This document shows positions 54,110 to 64,000 of a stretch of DNA of 64,000 nt, piece by piece. Made by a program: the position numbers and the translations under genes. The notes beneath the pieces are model-generated. The model was not told where the DNA came from and searched no databases. It was given only the letters and a program-made list of their open reading frames with translations. Position 1 is the stretch's first letter, and every line of letters starts with the position of its first letter. The DNA is taken from the NCBI RefSeq assembly GCF_014202945.1, contig NZ_JACHHW010000001.1, forward strand, positions 372,001 to 436,000, in the 5' to 3' direction. Source of the DNA: Zhongshania antarctica (GTDB lineage: Bacteria > Pseudomonadota > Gammaproteobacteria > Pseudomonadales > Spongiibacteraceae).

Positions 54110-54496
54110 TCAGGATACGGTTCGTTTCTGACGGTAGTCAGCAACCGCAGCCTTAATCGCATCTTCGGCCAAGACTGAACAGTGAATTTTCACTGGTGGC
54201 AACGCCAACTCTTGAGCGATTTCGGTGTTTTTAATTTGCGCAGCTTCATCAAGGGTCTTGCCCTTAACCCACTCAGTGAGCAGTGAACTAGACGCAATTG
54301 CCGAGCCGCAACCGTAGGTTTTGAACTTGGCATCTTCAATGATGCCCTGCTCATTTACCTTGATTTGCAGACGCATTACGTCACCGCAAGCCGGCGCGCC
54401 GACCATACCGGTGCCGATTTCATCCGCGCTGTCGTCAAACTTACCGACGTTACGTGGATTCTCGTAATGATCGAGTACTTTTTCGCTATAGGCCAT
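54110..54496 (-). CDS. iscU: Fe-S scaffold protein IscU
   Basis: The 128-residue scaffold has cysteines Cys37, Cys63 and Cys106 with Asp39 and His105, and the HscA-recognition motif LPPVK at residues 99-103. These are the E. coli IscU positions. Clusters are built here from IscS sulfur before transfer by HscA/HscB. Confidence 0.98.
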   Translation of the reverse strand: MAYSEKVLDHYENPRNVGKFDDSADEIGTGMVGAPACGDVMRLQIKVNEQGIIEDAKFKTYGCGSAIASSSLLTEWVKGKTLDEAAQIKNTEIAQELALPPVKIHCSVLAEDAIKAAVADYRQKRTVS

Positions 54497-54522
54497 GATC
54501 TCGTCCTCTCAATCTGAGCAGC

Positions 54523-55737
54523 TTAGTGAGCTGCCCATACAATACTGTCTAAATCGACGCCGTCTTGGTACATATCCCACAAAGGCGACAATTCCCGTAA
54601 TTTTTCAACTGCAGCGCGTACCTGCTTAATGGCGTAAGCCACCTCTTCTGCCGTGGTAAAGCGGCCAAAAGAAAAACGCAGTGAGCTGTGCGCCAACTCG
54701 TCATTCAAACCCAGCGCACGCAGCACATAAGACGGCTCCAAGCTTGCTGAGGTACAGGCTGAGCCCGATGACACCGCCAAATCTTTCAGCGACATAATCA
54801 GCGATTCACCTTCAACAAAAGCCAAGCTTACGTTGAGGTTACCCGGTAAACGCTGCTCAAAGTCACCGTTTACAAACACCTGCTCCATGTCTTTCAGGCC
54901 GCCCCAAAACTGATTACGCAACGCTAAAGCATGCTCAGCATCTTGGGCCATTTCTAAGCGACCGAGCTCACAAGCCGCACCCATACCCACAATTTGGTGG
55001 GTCGGCAAGGTACCAGAACGCATACCGCGCTCGTGACCACCACCGTGCATTTGCGCCTCTAGGCGAATACGCGGTTTGCGGCTCACATACAATGCACCAA
55101 TCCCCTTAGGACCATACATTTTATGGGCAGACATCGACAGCAAGTCGATCTTCATGGTCGCCATATCAATAACAACCTTACCCGCTGTCTGCGCCGCATC
55201 AACATGAAACACTACGCCATTGGCACGACATACTTCGCCAATCGCTGCGACATCGTTAATGGTGCCAATTTCGTTATTGGCGTGCATCACGCTGACCAAC
55301 ACAGTGTCATCTCGCAGAGCGGCCGAAATCGCTTCAGCGGTAATCAAGCCCTTATCAGTCGGGTCTAGATACGTCACTTCAAAACCTTCGCGCTCTAATT
55401 GGCGACAGGTATCAAGCACGGCTTTGTGCTCAATTTTAGAGGTAATAATGTGCTTACCTTTTTTGCTGTAAAAATGCGCAGCACCCTTGATCGCAAGGTT
55501 GTTTGACTCGGTAGCACCGGAGGTCCAAACAATCTCACGCGGATCAGCATTAAGCAGGTCAGCCACTTGGCGACGCGCATTCTCAACGGCTTCTTCCGCC
55601 TTCCAACCAAACATATGCGAGCGTGACGCCGGGTTACCAAAGGTACCGGTCGTGGTCAAACAAGCCATCATCTGCTCAGCCACACGAGGATCAACCGGTG
55701 TGGTTGCAGAGTAATCTAAATAAATTGGCAATTGCAT
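54523..55737 (-). CDS. iscS: Cysteine desulfurase IscS
   Basis: From the ATG at 55737 the protein is 404 residues, the exact E. coli length, with PLP lysine Lys206 ([10 protein letters not shown]) and persulfide cysteine Cys328 ([12 protein letters not shown]). An in-frame TTG lies four codons upstream, but GGAG precedes the chosen ATG at good distance. It supplies sulfur for Fe-S clusters and for tRNA thiolation. It is 48 bp after iscR. Confidence 0.98.
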   Translation of the reverse strand: MQLPIYLDYSATTPVDPRVAEQMMACLTTTGTFGNPASRSHMFGWKAEEAVENARRQVADLLNADPREIVWTSGATESNNLAIKGAAHFYSKKGKHIITSKIEHKAVLDTCRQLEREGFEVTYLDPTDKGLITAEAISAALRDDTVLVSVMHANNEIGTINDVAAIGEVCRANGVVFHVDAAQTAGKVVIDMATMKIDLLSMSAHKMYGPKGIGALYVSRKPRIRLEAQMHGGGHERGMRSGTLPTHQIVGMGAACELGRLEMAQDAEHALALRNQFWGGLKDMEQVFVNGDFEQRLPGNLNVSLAFVEGESLIMSLKDLAVSSGSACTSASLEPSYVLRALGLNDELAHSSLRFSFGRFTTAEEVAYAIKQVRAAVEKLRELSPLWDMYQDGVDLDSIVWAAH

Positions 55738-55785
55738 ACACTTCTCCAAAATCTCGGTGTGACTACCTCAGCACCGAGCTAATAA

Positions 55786-56262
55786 CTAATCTACCGCAGT
55801 CAGAATAATTGACTGCGCATTGCGCGCCTTTTGTAACTGACGCGCCGAAACCGATTGCACATCGCGCCGCTCAACCAAACTCGCCAAGCTGATATCACTT
55901 AAAAAATGGTGGATCTGATCACTTAAATCGGTCCACAAATTATGGGTTAAGCAGGTATGCCCATCTTGGCAATCACTGCTGCCAGCACAACCGGTGGCGT
56001 CCACCCGTTCGTCGACCGCATCAATAATATCGGCAACGAAAATCTCTTCACTCGGGCGACTCAGGCGATAACCACCACCTGGACCACGACTGCTGGAAAC
56101 CAGCTCTTTGCGGCGCAATTTGGCAAACAACTGTTCCAGATAAGACAGGGAAATGTCCTGCCGACTAGACACATCAGCCAAACTTATGGGACCTCGGTCG
56201 CCGTACAGCGCCAAATCCAGCATCGCTGTAACGGCATAGCGTCCTTTTGTCGTCAATCGCAT
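55786..56262 (-). CDS. iscR: Fe-S-sensing regulator IscR
   Basis: This 158-residue Rrf2-family regulator has an N-terminal winged helix ([19 protein letters not shown]) and [2Fe-2S] ligands Cys92, Cys98, Cys104 with His107, identical in number to E. coli. Holo-IscR represses its own operon when clusters are plentiful. A matching type-1 box overlaps its promoter at 56290-56322. Confidence 0.97.
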   Translation of the reverse strand: MRLTTKGRYAVTAMLDLALYGDRGPISLADVSSRQDISLSYLEQLFAKLRRKELVSSSRGPGGGYRLSRPSEEIFVADIIDAVDERVDATGCAGSSDCQDGHTCLTHNLWTDLSDQIHHFLSDISLASLVERRDVQSVSARQLQKARNAQSIILTAVD

Positions 56263-56289
56263 AGCTATACCCGTTTAATCTACGGTGCA

Positions 56290-56322
56290 ATTATGCAATA
56301 ACCTAGCAAAATGGTCAACTAT
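56290..56322 (-). promoter_or_regulatory. isc promoter with IscR type-1 box
   Basis: Read on the minus strand, TTGACC (plus 56313-56318) and CATAAT (56290-56295) are separated by 17 bp. A 25-bp box at 56298-56322 begins ATAGTTGACC and ends TAGGTTAT, matching the type-1 IscR consensus and covering the -35 and spacer. This is the autorepression arrangement known from E. coli. Confidence 0.8.
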
Positions 56323-56373
56323 ATAGCCGAGGAATTTAGTAGGGTTTAAAACGCGTGGGAGCGGCGATTATAA

Positions 56374-57204
56374 TCACTCTGCCCCATCAACACCACTATT
56401 AGGCGCCGCAGTACCGCCCGCCTCTGACGACTCATCTGCTTTGGCTTTACGCACCCAATACTGAGTAGACGTTAAAATACCGCGCAAAATATTCACTTCC
56501 ATTTCATCGAGTCGTGTACGCTGATAGAGACGACGCAGGCGGGTCATTAGTTTTTTAGGTGCTTCCGGGCGCAAAAAATTAATATCCCGCAAGGTTTCCT
56601 CAAGATGAACCAAGTAGCGTTCTAAGTCTTGAGCGCCGGCCACAGGCACGTCCCAGTCGGCCATATCATTATTATTAAGCTCACCACTGAGGTGCTGCAT
56701 GCGCACTTCGTAGGCCAAAACCTGCACCGCCATAGCTATATTAAGGGAGCTGTATTCTGGGTTAGCCGGAATATGCACGTGCAAGTTACAGCGCTGCAGC
56801 TCTTCATTGGTTAAGCCCCGGTCTTCACGACCAAACACGAGCGCAATTTTATGCCCAGCGGCCGCCTCGGCGTAGCCCCGCTCCATACAGTGCCTAGGGT
56901 CGAGTAGCGGCCACGGCACGGTGCGCTCTCTGGCACTGGTGCCTATTACCAACTGACAATCGGCAATCGCCTCATCCAAGGTCTCGCACACCACCGCCGA
57001 ATTAAGTACATCGTCGGCACTCGCCGCCCGCCAGGTCGCTTCATCGTGGGGGTATTTACGAGGTTCAACTAAATACAGCTGACTCAGGCACATATTTTTC
57101 ATGGCGCGAGCAACTGCACCAATATTGCCAGGGTGAGAGGTATTCACCAGCACAATGCGGATATTGTCTAGAGGGTTTACAGCGGATTGGTCTACAGTAG
57201 TCAT
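56374..57204 (-). CDS. trmJ: tRNA (Cm32/Um32) methyltransferase TrmJ
   Basis: The N-terminal SPOUT domain (about 1-170) of this 276-residue protein has VLVNTSHPGNIGAVARAMKNM and the knot motif LVFGREDRGLTNEEL, then SLNIAMAVQVLAYE. A C-terminal helical extension contains MTRLRRLYQRTRLDEMEVNILRG. It methylates the 2'-O of nucleotide 32 in tRNAs. It lies directly before iscR on the same strand; cysE, often between them elsewhere, is absent. Confidence 0.95.
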   Translation of the reverse strand: MTTVDQSAVNPLDNIRIVLVNTSHPGNIGAVARAMKNMCLSQLYLVEPRKYPHDEATWRAASADDVLNSAVVCETLDEAIADCQLVIGTSARERTVPWPLLDPRHCMERGYAEAAAGHKIALVFGREDRGLTNEELQRCNLHVHIPANPEYSSLNIAMAVQVLAYEVRMQHLSGELNNNDMADWDVPVAGAQDLERYLVHLEETLRDINFLRPEAPKKLMTRLRRLYQRTRLDEMEVNILRGILTSTQYWVRKAKADESSEAGGTAAPNSGVDGAE

Positions 57205-57251
57205 GGCTGGCGCTCTTTTTACGAGCTGCGCATTCTAGCAGACCCGAGCGA

Positions 57252-58589
57252 CTAGGTCAGCGCCTCCGGCATCCAGTGTATATTCCAACCCGTTTCGTCC
57301 GCCTCGGCGCCAAACCCCTCACAAACAGCCAAGTCAGCCACCGCAGCCAAGATCTCACCGCAAAAGATCAGCGGCAGCTGCTCACGCTGCCACGGCGGCA
57401 ACCCCCACTCTTGCAGAAGCTTTTTGAGTGGCCGGTGATGGGCGTGGCCCGCCAAACGGCAGCGTTCGCCGCCGCGGCGAAACCGTATCGACACCGGACC
57501 ACGAGGCATAAAAGGTCCGCCAGGCGTCGCCAATAAGCGACCTACTCCGGGAATAAGCAGCTCGCTGTGTAAGTTCCACGCCAATTCGCTCGGCAGCGAG
57601 CTTGGCGCCTCAACCACACCTAGCTCACAAAACAACTGCTGATTATAGGCGCGCAACAACACACCAGCAGCCAAACGAAATTGCGGCTGACGGTCGCCAC
57701 CCGCGTAAAGGAATTGTTCAACTATCGTCCCCAGCTGGGCCGACGACAGCGCTAGGTCACTGCGATTAATAATGAATTGCCGAAGGATCGCGCGCTGGCG
57801 AATTTCTGGTAGCGCCGCCAATTTATGCAAGTTCAGCGAACCATCTTCTGCGCACAAACTGGCTAGATCTTGGCTAATATAGCCATGCAATAGCTGGGCA
57901 GTTTCCGCCTGCAAAGCCGCCGCTCTGCCAAAGCTTTGACGGTAATCCGGCCAGTGCCGCGTAAGCTGCGGCAAGACTTGCTGGCGCAGAAAATTACGGC
58001 GGTAATGCGTGTCAAGGTTGCTGGGGTCGTCGACCCAGGATAAGTCCTGAGCCACCGCATAGGCTTCAAGCTCGGCACGTGAAGTTGACAGCAGGGGCCG
58101 ATACAGTTCACCCGCTCCCAGCGCGCGCCTAACGGGCATTGCAGCTAAACCTGTCACCCCCGCACCGCGAAGTAAGCGCAGCAATAAGGTTTCGGCTTGA
58201 TCATCAAGGTGATGCGCCAATAACAACAAATCCCCGTCACCTAACGTCGCTTCGAACGCTTGGTAACGGGCGACCCGCGCCAAGTCCTCCACACCGCGCC
58301 GACGCCCCTCAACATTCACAACTTTTAGGGTAAACGGAATATTATAAGCGACGCATTGCTGCTCACATTGGTCGGCCCAGGCCGTCGACGCTGCCTGCAG
58401 CTGGTGATCAACGTGAATAGCACGAATTTCTGGGAAGGAGGTATCGCTGGAGTGCGCCTGCTCGCGCAAACGCCAAACTAAATGCAGTAAAACCTGAGAA
58501 TCTAAGCCGCCACTAAAAGCCAGCCACCAAACTCGCCGAGTTAAATACGGCGCGAGTGATTTTGTGATGAGGGGCAGCAGTTCTGCCAT
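57252..58589 (-). CDS. tilS: tRNA-Ile lysidine synthetase
   Basis: This protein of about 445 residues has the PP-loop motif AFSGGLDSQVLLHL for ATP, then RNFLRQQVLPQL and the C-terminal TilS domain with GGERCRLAGHAHHRPLKKLLQE. It makes lysidine at C34 of tRNA-Ile(CAU), so the tRNA reads AUA. The frame opens at a GTG run at 58616; ATG 58589 with GGAG 6 bp ahead is preferred. It follows accA by about 40 bp. Confidence 0.95.
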   Translation of the reverse strand: MAELLPLITKSLAPYLTRRVWWLAFSGGLDSQVLLHLVWRLREQAHSSDTSFPEIRAIHVDHQLQAASTAWADQCEQQCVAYNIPFTLKVVNVEGRRRGVEDLARVARYQAFEATLGDGDLLLLAHHLDDQAETLLLRLLRGAGVTGLAAMPVRRALGAGELYRPLLSTSRAELEAYAVAQDLSWVDDPSNLDTHYRRNFLRQQVLPQLTRHWPDYRQSFGRAAALQAETAQLLHGYISQDLASLCAEDGSLNLHKLAALPEIRQRAILRQFIINRSDLALSSAQLGTIVEQFLYAGGDRQPQFRLAAGVLLRAYNQQLFCELGVVEAPSSLPSELAWNLHSELLIPGVGRLLATPGGPFMPRGPVSIRFRRGGERCRLAGHAHHRPLKKLLQEWGLPPWQREQLPLIFCGEILAAVADLAVCEGFGAEADETGWNIHWMPEALT

Positions 58590-58629
58590 TGCCGACTCCG
58601 CGCCCCTCACCACCACTTCGACGCCTTAA

Positions 58630-59580
58630 TCAGCTGGTGCCGTAGGACATCAGGCGGTCATAGCGAATCTCTAACAGCTCTTTTTCAGGCAGGGCCTGCA
58701 GACGCTTGATCTGGGTTAGAAGATGCTCGCGAACCCGCTCGGCACTGCTGTCGATATCGCGGTGCGCACCGCCTTGAGGCTCAGGAATAGTCGCATCAAC
58801 AATACCCAATTCTTCAAGAATCGTTGAGGTCAGACCCATTGCCTCAGCGGCATCGGGTGCAAACTCGGTGCTTTTCCAAATAATATTGGCGCAGCCTTCT
58901 GGGGAAATAACAAAATAGGTCGAGTATTGCAGCATGGCAATATGATCGCCCACCCCAATACCCAAGGCGCCACCAGAGCTGCCCTCACCAATAACAACAC
59001 ACACTATTGGGGTTTTTAATCGCGACATTACCGCCAAGTTTTGCGCGATGGCCTCACTGATACCACGCTCTTCACTGTCGATACCGGGGTAGGCCCCCGG
59101 AGTGTCAATCAAGGTTACAATCGGCAGCTTGTAGCGTTCCGCCAGCTGCATTAGACGCAGGGCTTTGCGATACCCCTCAGGCTTGGGCATACCAAAATTG
59201 CGTTTAACTTTCTCGGTAACGCCTCGGCCTTTTTCCTGGCCGATCACCATGACGGGCATACCGTTGATTTTTCCAATACCACCAACAATGGCAGCATCGT
59301 CACCAAAATGCCGATCACCGTGTAACTCGTCAAAATCAGTAAAAATTCGGCGAATATAATCCAGTGCATAAGGCCGCATGGGGTGCCGTGCTATTTTAAC
59401 GACATTCCAAGGCGTGAGATTGGAAAAAATCTTTTCCGTTAATTTGCTGCTTTTTTCCCGAAGTTTAGCGATTTCTTCACTAATATTCAGGTCATTATCG
59501 CTGCCAACTAACTGAAGCTCTTCAATCTTGGCTTCCAGCTCCGCAATGGGTTGTTCAAAATCAAGATAATTGGGGTTCAT
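58630..59580 (-). CDS. accA: Acetyl-CoA carboxylase carboxyltransferase, alpha subunit
   Basis: This 316-residue subunit is nearly the E. coli length. It opens [22 protein letters not shown] and carries [17 protein letters not shown] and [15 protein letters not shown] of the carboxyltransferase core. With AccD it forms malonyl-CoA for fatty acid synthesis. Its location after dnaE is the conserved gammaproteobacterial order. Confidence 0.97.
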   Translation of the reverse strand: MNPNYLDFEQPIAELEAKIEELQLVGSDNDLNISEEIAKLREKSSKLTEKIFSNLTPWNVVKIARHPMRPYALDYIRRIFTDFDELHGDRHFGDDAAIVGGIGKINGMPVMVIGQEKGRGVTEKVKRNFGMPKPEGYRKALRLMQLAERYKLPIVTLIDTPGAYPGIDSEERGISEAIAQNLAVMSRLKTPIVCVVIGEGSSGGALGIGVGDHIAMLQYSTYFVISPEGCANIIWKSTEFAPDAAEAMGLTSTILEELGIVDATIPEPQGGAHRDIDSSAERVREHLLTQIKRLQALPEKELLEIRYDRLMSYGTS

Positions 59581-59663
59581 CGCTCACTTATTCACTTGTT
59601 GTCGTCAGTGAAGCCTATGCTATCCAAATGGTAAATAGGCTCATTTAATAGGGTGATTATACG

Positions 59664-62600
59664 TCAATCATAATTGATGACCACGTTATTTGCGCCACAC
59701 TCCTCACCTAAGCGCAGTAATAACTCATCATTTGGCAGGATTCGCCAATTGTCACCAAGACGAATTTTGCCACTACCCTCAGGTCGCTGATAATTTATCA
59801 CGACTGGGCAGCGGCCGCCCTTGGCAACACTTAGCGCGCCTTTTAAACGCGCAATGGCATCATCGTTGACCGCTTCCACGCTCACCGACAGCTGCAGCTC
59901 TCGGGCGTGCTGGTCCCGCGCCTCGGCAATGCTGCGCACCGCCTTCACCCGCATTTTTTTGCCGCCGCTGTACTCGTCGTTGCTACACACGCCCTCAACC
60001 ACGATCACGGTGTCTTTTATGAGCTTTTCCCGACACTCATCGTAGGCATCGCTGAATAAAGCCACCTCGATTCGTGCACTGCGGTCATCCAATAACACAA
60101 AGGCCATGGTATCGCCGCGTTTGTTCTTCATGGTGCGGGTACTCATCACCAATCCAGCAATGGTCTGGGGATGCTTCTCGGGGTTAAGATCGACTATTTT
60201 CCTTGGCACAAAACGACGCAATTCCGCTTCGTAATCATCAATAGGGTGCCCGGTAACATAAAGACCTAGGGTTTCTTTTTCGCCGAGCAAGCGCTCTTTG
60301 GTTGTCCAGCGCCTGACATTTTTAAAACTCGCATAGACATCACCGCCTTCGTCTTCAACGGCGAGGCTACCGCCAAACAAGTCCATCATCCCGCTTTCGA
60401 CGTTGCTTGCCGCCTGCTCCGCAGCTTGCACGGCATCGGGCATGGCCGCCATAAGTACCGCGCGATCTTCACCGAGATCATCAAAGGCACCTGAGCGAAT
60501 AAGCGCCTCTATAGCGCGCTTATTCACTTTGCGCGGGTCGGTGCGTTCACAAAATTCAAAGAGGTTTTTAAAAGGCCCACCACTATTGCGAGCGGCAATG
60601 ATATTTTCTACCGGGCCTTCGCCCAAGCCTTTAATAGCACCAAGCCCATAAACAATTTGGCCGCGATCATTCACCGTGAACATATACTCGCCTTCGTTTA
60701 CCGAAGGCAGCTTGTAGTCCAGTTTCATTTCCCGACATTCTTCAATGAAGATAACAATCTTGTCGGTATTGTCTAATTCCGAACTCATTACCGCCGCCAT
60801 AAAGGGTGCGGGATAATGGGTTTTCAACCAGGCAGTTTGGTAGGAAACCAAAGCGTAGGCAGCGGAGTGAGATTTATTAAAACCGTAGCCCGCGAACTTT
60901 TCCATTAAGTCGAAAATATTCGACGCCAGCTCTTCGGAGAAGCCCTTTTCGACTGCACCTGTCTGAAACAAGCTGCGCTGCTTATCCATTTCTGCAGCAT
61001 TTTTCTTACCCATCGCGCGGCGCAATAAGTCGGCACCACCTAGACTAACACCACCCATCACCTGAGCGATCTGCATAACCTGTTCCTGATACAGGATAAT
61101 GCCGTAAGTCGGTTCGAGCACGGGCTTCAAGCATTCGTGCTGATACTGAGGGTGCGGATAGGCCAGCTCGGCGCGGCCATGTTTACGATTAATGAAGTCA
61201 TCAACCATGCCCGACTGCAATGGGCCAGGACGGAACAAGGCCACCAAAGCGATAATATCTTCAAAGCAGTCTGGCAGGAGCCGCTTGATCAAATCCTTCA
61301 TGCCGCGGGATTCCAACTGGAATACCGCCGTGGTTTCTGCACGCTTCAGCATGTCGAAGGTCGGTCGATCCTGTAGCGGAATCGACATAATATCGAGAGG
61401 ATCTTCACCCAGCTTGGCACGCTGAGCGTTCACAATTTTTAATGCCCAGTGAATGATGGTGAGGGTACGCAGCCCCAAGAAGTCAAACTTAACCAGGCCA
61501 GCTTCTTCAACATCGCTCTTATCAAACTGCGTAACCAAACCGCCGCCCGCGTCGTCACAATAAAGCGGCGCAAAATCAGTAAGCTTAGACGGCGCAATAA
61601 CCACACCCCCTGCATGCTTACCCACCCCCCGCACAACACCTTCGAGCTGAGTGGCCATATCCCAAATTTCTTGGGCTTGTTCATCTGCGGCTAAAAACTC
61701 TCTAAGAATCTCTTCCTGCTCAAAGGCTTTCTCTAAGGTGATACCCACCTCAAAAGGAATCATTTTTGACAGTTTATCAGCAAGGCCGTAAGCCTTGCCC
61801 TGCACTCGGGCAACGTCCCGCACCACCGCCTTAGCGGCCATGGTACCAAAGGTAATAATCTGGCTTACTGCATCGCGGCCATAATTGTCGGCCACATAAT
61901 TGATAACCCGATCCCGGCCCTCCATACAAAAGTCGACATCAAAGTCGGGCATGGATACCCGCTCTGGGTTCAAAAATCGCTCAAACAGGAGATCGTACTG
62001 AATGGGGTCAAGATCGGTAATTTTTAGCGCGTACGCAACTAGGGATCCGGCACCAGAACCCCGGCCGGGGCCAACCGGAATATCATGATCCTTAGCCCAC
62101 TGAATAAAATCCATAACGATCAAGAAATAGCCTGGAAACCCCATCTGCAATATAACGTTGAGTTCAAATTCCAGACGGTCGCGATATTCGCTTTGGTGAG
62201 CTTCAAATTCTGGCGAATTACGATCAAACAAAAAATCCAGACGCTGATCCAAGCCATCATGGCAGAGCTGGCGAAAGTAAGCCTCTTGCGTCAAGCCCTC
62301 TGGTATTGGGTATTCTGGCAGATAATACGTGCCTAGCTGAATAGTAAGATTACAGCGCTTGGCAATTTCAACGCTGTTTTGCAGAGCCTCAGGAATATCG
62401 GCAAACAGCTCTGCCATGTCTGCTGGGCTGCGCAAATACTGTTGGTCGCTGTAATTGCGTGGCCTACGCGGATCATCTAGAACCCGGCCATCGCGAATAC
62501 ACACCCGAGCATCGTGAGCTTCAAACTCACCGGCATCCAAAAACCGAACATCGTTGGTGGCGACCACAGGGCAGTTATTGCGCTCAGCTAAGTCTATAGC

Positions 62601-63152
62601 AGCATGAATATAATCATCTTCGTTTTGACGGCCGGTGCGCTGCAGTTCCAGATAAAAACGGTCGGGAAATACCGCCAACCAGCGCGACAAACTATGTTGG
62701 GCTATATCAGCCTTACCGGCGAGAAGTGCTTGTCCAACATCACCCTCGCGACCGCCAGACAAAGCAATTAAACCCTCGCTAGCCTGCTCAATCCAACTGC
62801 GGTACGCATAGGCCTTGCCTAAATACTGGCCATCTTGATACGCGCGAGAAATGAGTTCGGTAAGATTGCGGTAGCCTTTTTCATTTTGCGCCAGTAGGCA
62901 GATGACCGTAGTCTGATCAGGGTCATCGTCATCACGCATCAGTAAATCGCAGCCAAAGATGGGCTTAACCCCAGCTCCCATCGCCGCCTTTTGAAACTTA
63001 ATTAAAGCGTAAAAATTATTTAAATCCGTGAGTGCTACGGCGGGCATGCCCAATTGAGCAACTCGCTTGGTCAGCTCTTTAACCCGCACTAAGCCATCGA
63101 CCAGCGAGTACTCCGAGTGCACCCGTAAATGCACAAAGCTGTCATTCATCAT
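59664..63152 (-). CDS. dnaE: DNA polymerase III alpha subunit
   Basis: This 1162-residue protein is the replicative polymerase, close to the 1160 of E. coli. The N-terminal PHP domain begins [15 protein letters not shown]. The palm carries the catalytic aspartates in [13 protein letters not shown] and [10 protein letters not shown], with fingers motif [12 protein letters not shown] before them. A helix-hairpin-helix, an OB domain and a C-terminal tau-binding region follow. Its ATG overlaps the rnhB stop by 4 bp. Confidence 0.98.
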   Translation of the reverse strand: MMNDSFVHLRVHSEYSLVDGLVRVKELTKRVAQLGMPAVALTDLNNFYALIKFQKAAMGAGVKPIFGCDLLMRDDDDPDQTTVICLLAQNEKGYRNLTELISRAYQDGQYLGKAYAYRSWIEQASEGLIALSGGREGDVGQALLAGKADIAQHSLSRWLAVFPDRFYLELQRTGRQNEDDYIHAAIDLAERNNCPVVATNDVRFLDAGEFEAHDARVCIRDGRVLDDPRRPRNYSDQQYLRSPADMAELFADIPEALQNSVEIAKRCNLTIQLGTYYLPEYPIPEGLTQEAYFRQLCHDGLDQRLDFLFDRNSPEFEAHQSEYRDRLEFELNVILQMGFPGYFLIVMDFIQWAKDHDIPVGPGRGSGAGSLVAYALKITDLDPIQYDLLFERFLNPERVSMPDFDVDFCMEGRDRVINYVADNYGRDAVSQIITFGTMAAKAVVRDVARVQGKAYGLADKLSKMIPFEVGITLEKAFEQEEILREFLAADEQAQEIWDMATQLEGVVRGVGKHAGGVVIAPSKLTDFAPLYCDDAGGGLVTQFDKSDVEEAGLVKFDFLGLRTLTIIHWALKIVNAQRAKLGEDPLDIMSIPLQDRPTFDMLKRAETTAVFQLESRGMKDLIKRLLPDCFEDIIALVALFRPGPLQSGMVDDFINRKHGRAELAYPHPQYQHECLKPVLEPTYGIILYQEQVMQIAQVMGGVSLGGADLLRRAMGKKNAAEMDKQRSLFQTGAVEKGFSEELASNIFDLMEKFAGYGFNKSHSAAYALVSYQTAWLKTHYPAPFMAAVMSSELDNTDKIVIFIEECREMKLDYKLPSVNEGEYMFTVNDRGQIVYGLGAIKGLGEGPVENIIAARNSGGPFKNLFEFCERTDPRKVNKRAIEALIRSGAFDDLGEDRAVLMAAMPDAVQAAEQAASNVESGMMDLFGGSLAVEDEGGDVYASFKNVRRWTTKERLLGEKETLGLYVTGHPIDDYEAELRRFVPRKIVDLNPEKHPQTIAGLVMSTRTMKNKRGDTMAFVLLDDRSARIEVALFSDAYDECREKLIKDTVIVVEGVCSNDEYSGGKKMRVKAVRSIAEARDQHARELQLSVSVEAVNDDAIARLKGALSVAKGGRCPVVINYQRPEGSGKIRLGDNWRILPNDELLLRLGEECGANNVVINYD

Positions 63153-63760
63153 TGCTCCGACTCCAGCATGGCGCGCACCGGCGCGTAGCTACGCCGATGA
63201 ATTGGGGTCACGCCCAAACGCTGCAGGGCCTCCATATGCACTTTAGTAGGGTAGCCCTTATGACCAGCCATACCGTAACCGGGGTAAACGCCATCAAGCG
63301 CGATCATCTCGCGATCCCGCGTTACTTTTGCCAATATCGACGCCGCAGCAATGGCAGGTACACGGCTATCGCCCTTCACAACCGCCTCGGCCTTATAGGG
63401 CCATTTTGGCACTTTATTGCCGTCAACTAAGACATACTCCGGCTGAATCGACAAACCAGCGACCGCTCGGTGCATGGCCAGTAAGCTCGCCTGTAAAATA
63501 TTGATTTCATCTATTTCCGCCACTGATGCCCGCGCAATACAGAAGCTCAAGGCCTTTTCCTGAATTTCAGCAAAAAGCGCTTCGCGGCGCTTTTCCGTGA
63601 GCTTCTTAGAGTCATTCAAACCCGAGATCGGTCGCGCAGGATCGAGAATCACGGCGGCGGTGACGACGTCGCCACACAAAGGGCCTCGCCCCACCTCGTC
63701 CACACCGGCGGTTAATTCAGGCACATCAAATTCAGCAAACAAGTCATTAATCTGGGACAT
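63149..63760 (-). CDS. rnhB: Ribonuclease HII
   Basis: This 203-residue enzyme removes ribonucleotides from DNA-RNA hybrids. The active-site stretch [12 protein letters not shown] places Asp21 and Glu22, and [10 protein letters not shown] holds a further aspartate. GGAG lies 6 bp before the ATG, inside the 3' end of lpxB. It overlaps dnaE by 4 bp. Confidence 0.97.
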   Translation of the reverse strand: MSQINDLFAEFDVPELTAGVDEVGRGPLCGDVVTAAVILDPARPISGLNDSKKLTEKRREALFAEIQEKALSFCIARASVAEIDEINILQASLLAMHRAVAGLSIQPEYVLVDGNKVPKWPYKAEAVVKGDSRVPAIAAASILAKVTRDREMIALDGVYPGYGMAGHKGYPTKVHMEALQRLGVTPIHRRSYAPVRAMLESEQ

Positions 63761-64000
63761 TACTCACTCCGGCGCAGGCCAAAACAACATCGGCGGCCCT
63801 TTCGCTGGCGGCTTGCGCCAGCTGGCGATGAATGCCTTGAAATTCATTAATCAAACTTTCACGATGATTGGCGTTGTTTAACTGTTCCAACAACAGTGGC
63901 CCCATAACTTCGGCTCGCACTTCGTCCTGCAGAACTTCAGGTACCAGCGCGCGTTGAGCCAATAGGTTTGGCAATGAAAAGAACGGCGTTTTAACCAAGC
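63747..64000 (-). CDS. lpxB: Lipid-A-disaccharide synthase, C-terminal part
   Basis: About 84 C-terminal codons are in the window; the gene continues beyond 64000. The segment [25 protein letters not shown] is typical of LpxB near its C-terminus. The enzyme joins two acylated glucosamines in lipid A synthesis at the inner membrane. Its end overlaps rnhB by 14 bp. The order lpxB-rnhB-dnaE-accA is conserved in gammaproteobacteria. Confidence 0.92.
   Translation of the reverse strand, partial: LVKTPFFSLPNLLAQRALVPEVLQDEVRAEVMGPLLLEQLNNANHRESLINEFQGIHRQLAQAASERAADVVLACAGVSNVPD

Overview
The window reads as chromosome of a free-living, probably marine gammaproteobacterium (inference). The evidence is a complete E. 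coli-type isc operon, the conserved run ndk-rlmN-pilW-rodZ-ispG-hisS-yfgM-bamB-der, lpxB-rnhB-dnaE-accA, large TonB-dependent receptors, and many acyl-CoA genes. The gene set resembles Cellvibrionales/Spongiibacteraceae, but that placement is a guess. I see no tRNA or rRNA gene, insertion sequence, phage gene or CRISPR array.

Layout. 1-4.8 kb: an SDR fragment, a TetR repressor, a sodium:solute symporter and a TonB receptor, tied together by three copies of one palindrome (TTCAAC-N4-GTTGAA). 4.9-12 kb: an alpha/beta hydrolase, then a leucine/isovalerate cluster liuR-liuA-liuB-liuD-liuE that lacks the usual liuC hydratase. 12.4-21.5 kb: a second TonB receptor followed by unlinked accessory genes (GFA protein, DUF385 protein, DJ-1/PfpI with a divergent LysR regulator, YfcH, O-acetylhomoserine thiolyase, two small membrane proteins). 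21.8-26 kb: an AraC regulator with two acyl-CoA dehydrogenases and a GST. 26.2-31.2 kb: an outer-membrane barrel, an alcohol dehydrogenase/thioesterase operon, a double PPOX flavoprotein and DoxX. 31.6-40.4 kb: a minus-strand acyl-CoA catabolic cluster (two crotonases, nitroreductase, alpha-methylacyl-CoA racemase, acyl-CoA ligase, two thiolase-fold proteins, double-DUF35 protein). 40.5-64 kb: ybaN, a truncated haemoglobin, then the long minus-strand housekeeping block.

How the genes fit together. The liu genes convert isovaleryl-CoA to acetyl-CoA and acetoacetate. The 31.6-40.4 kb cluster has the parts expected for side-chain breakdown of a methyl-branched compound such as a steroid or isoprenoid: CoA activation, stereochemical inversion at an alpha-methyl centre, hydration, and C-C cleavage by thiolase-fold proteins that lack the canonical cysteine, paired with DUF35. 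The housekeeping block builds Fe-S clusters (isc), some of which serve IspG and RlmN, and also covers outer-membrane assembly, isoprenoid and lipid A synthesis, tRNA modification and replication.

The most unusual non-coding signal is a set of 7-bp tandem arrays (unit GACGTCN, plus a related GGGAGAC set). They lie just after stop codons at four places between 32.4 and 41.0 kb, and one array encodes the C-terminus of the truncated haemoglobin.
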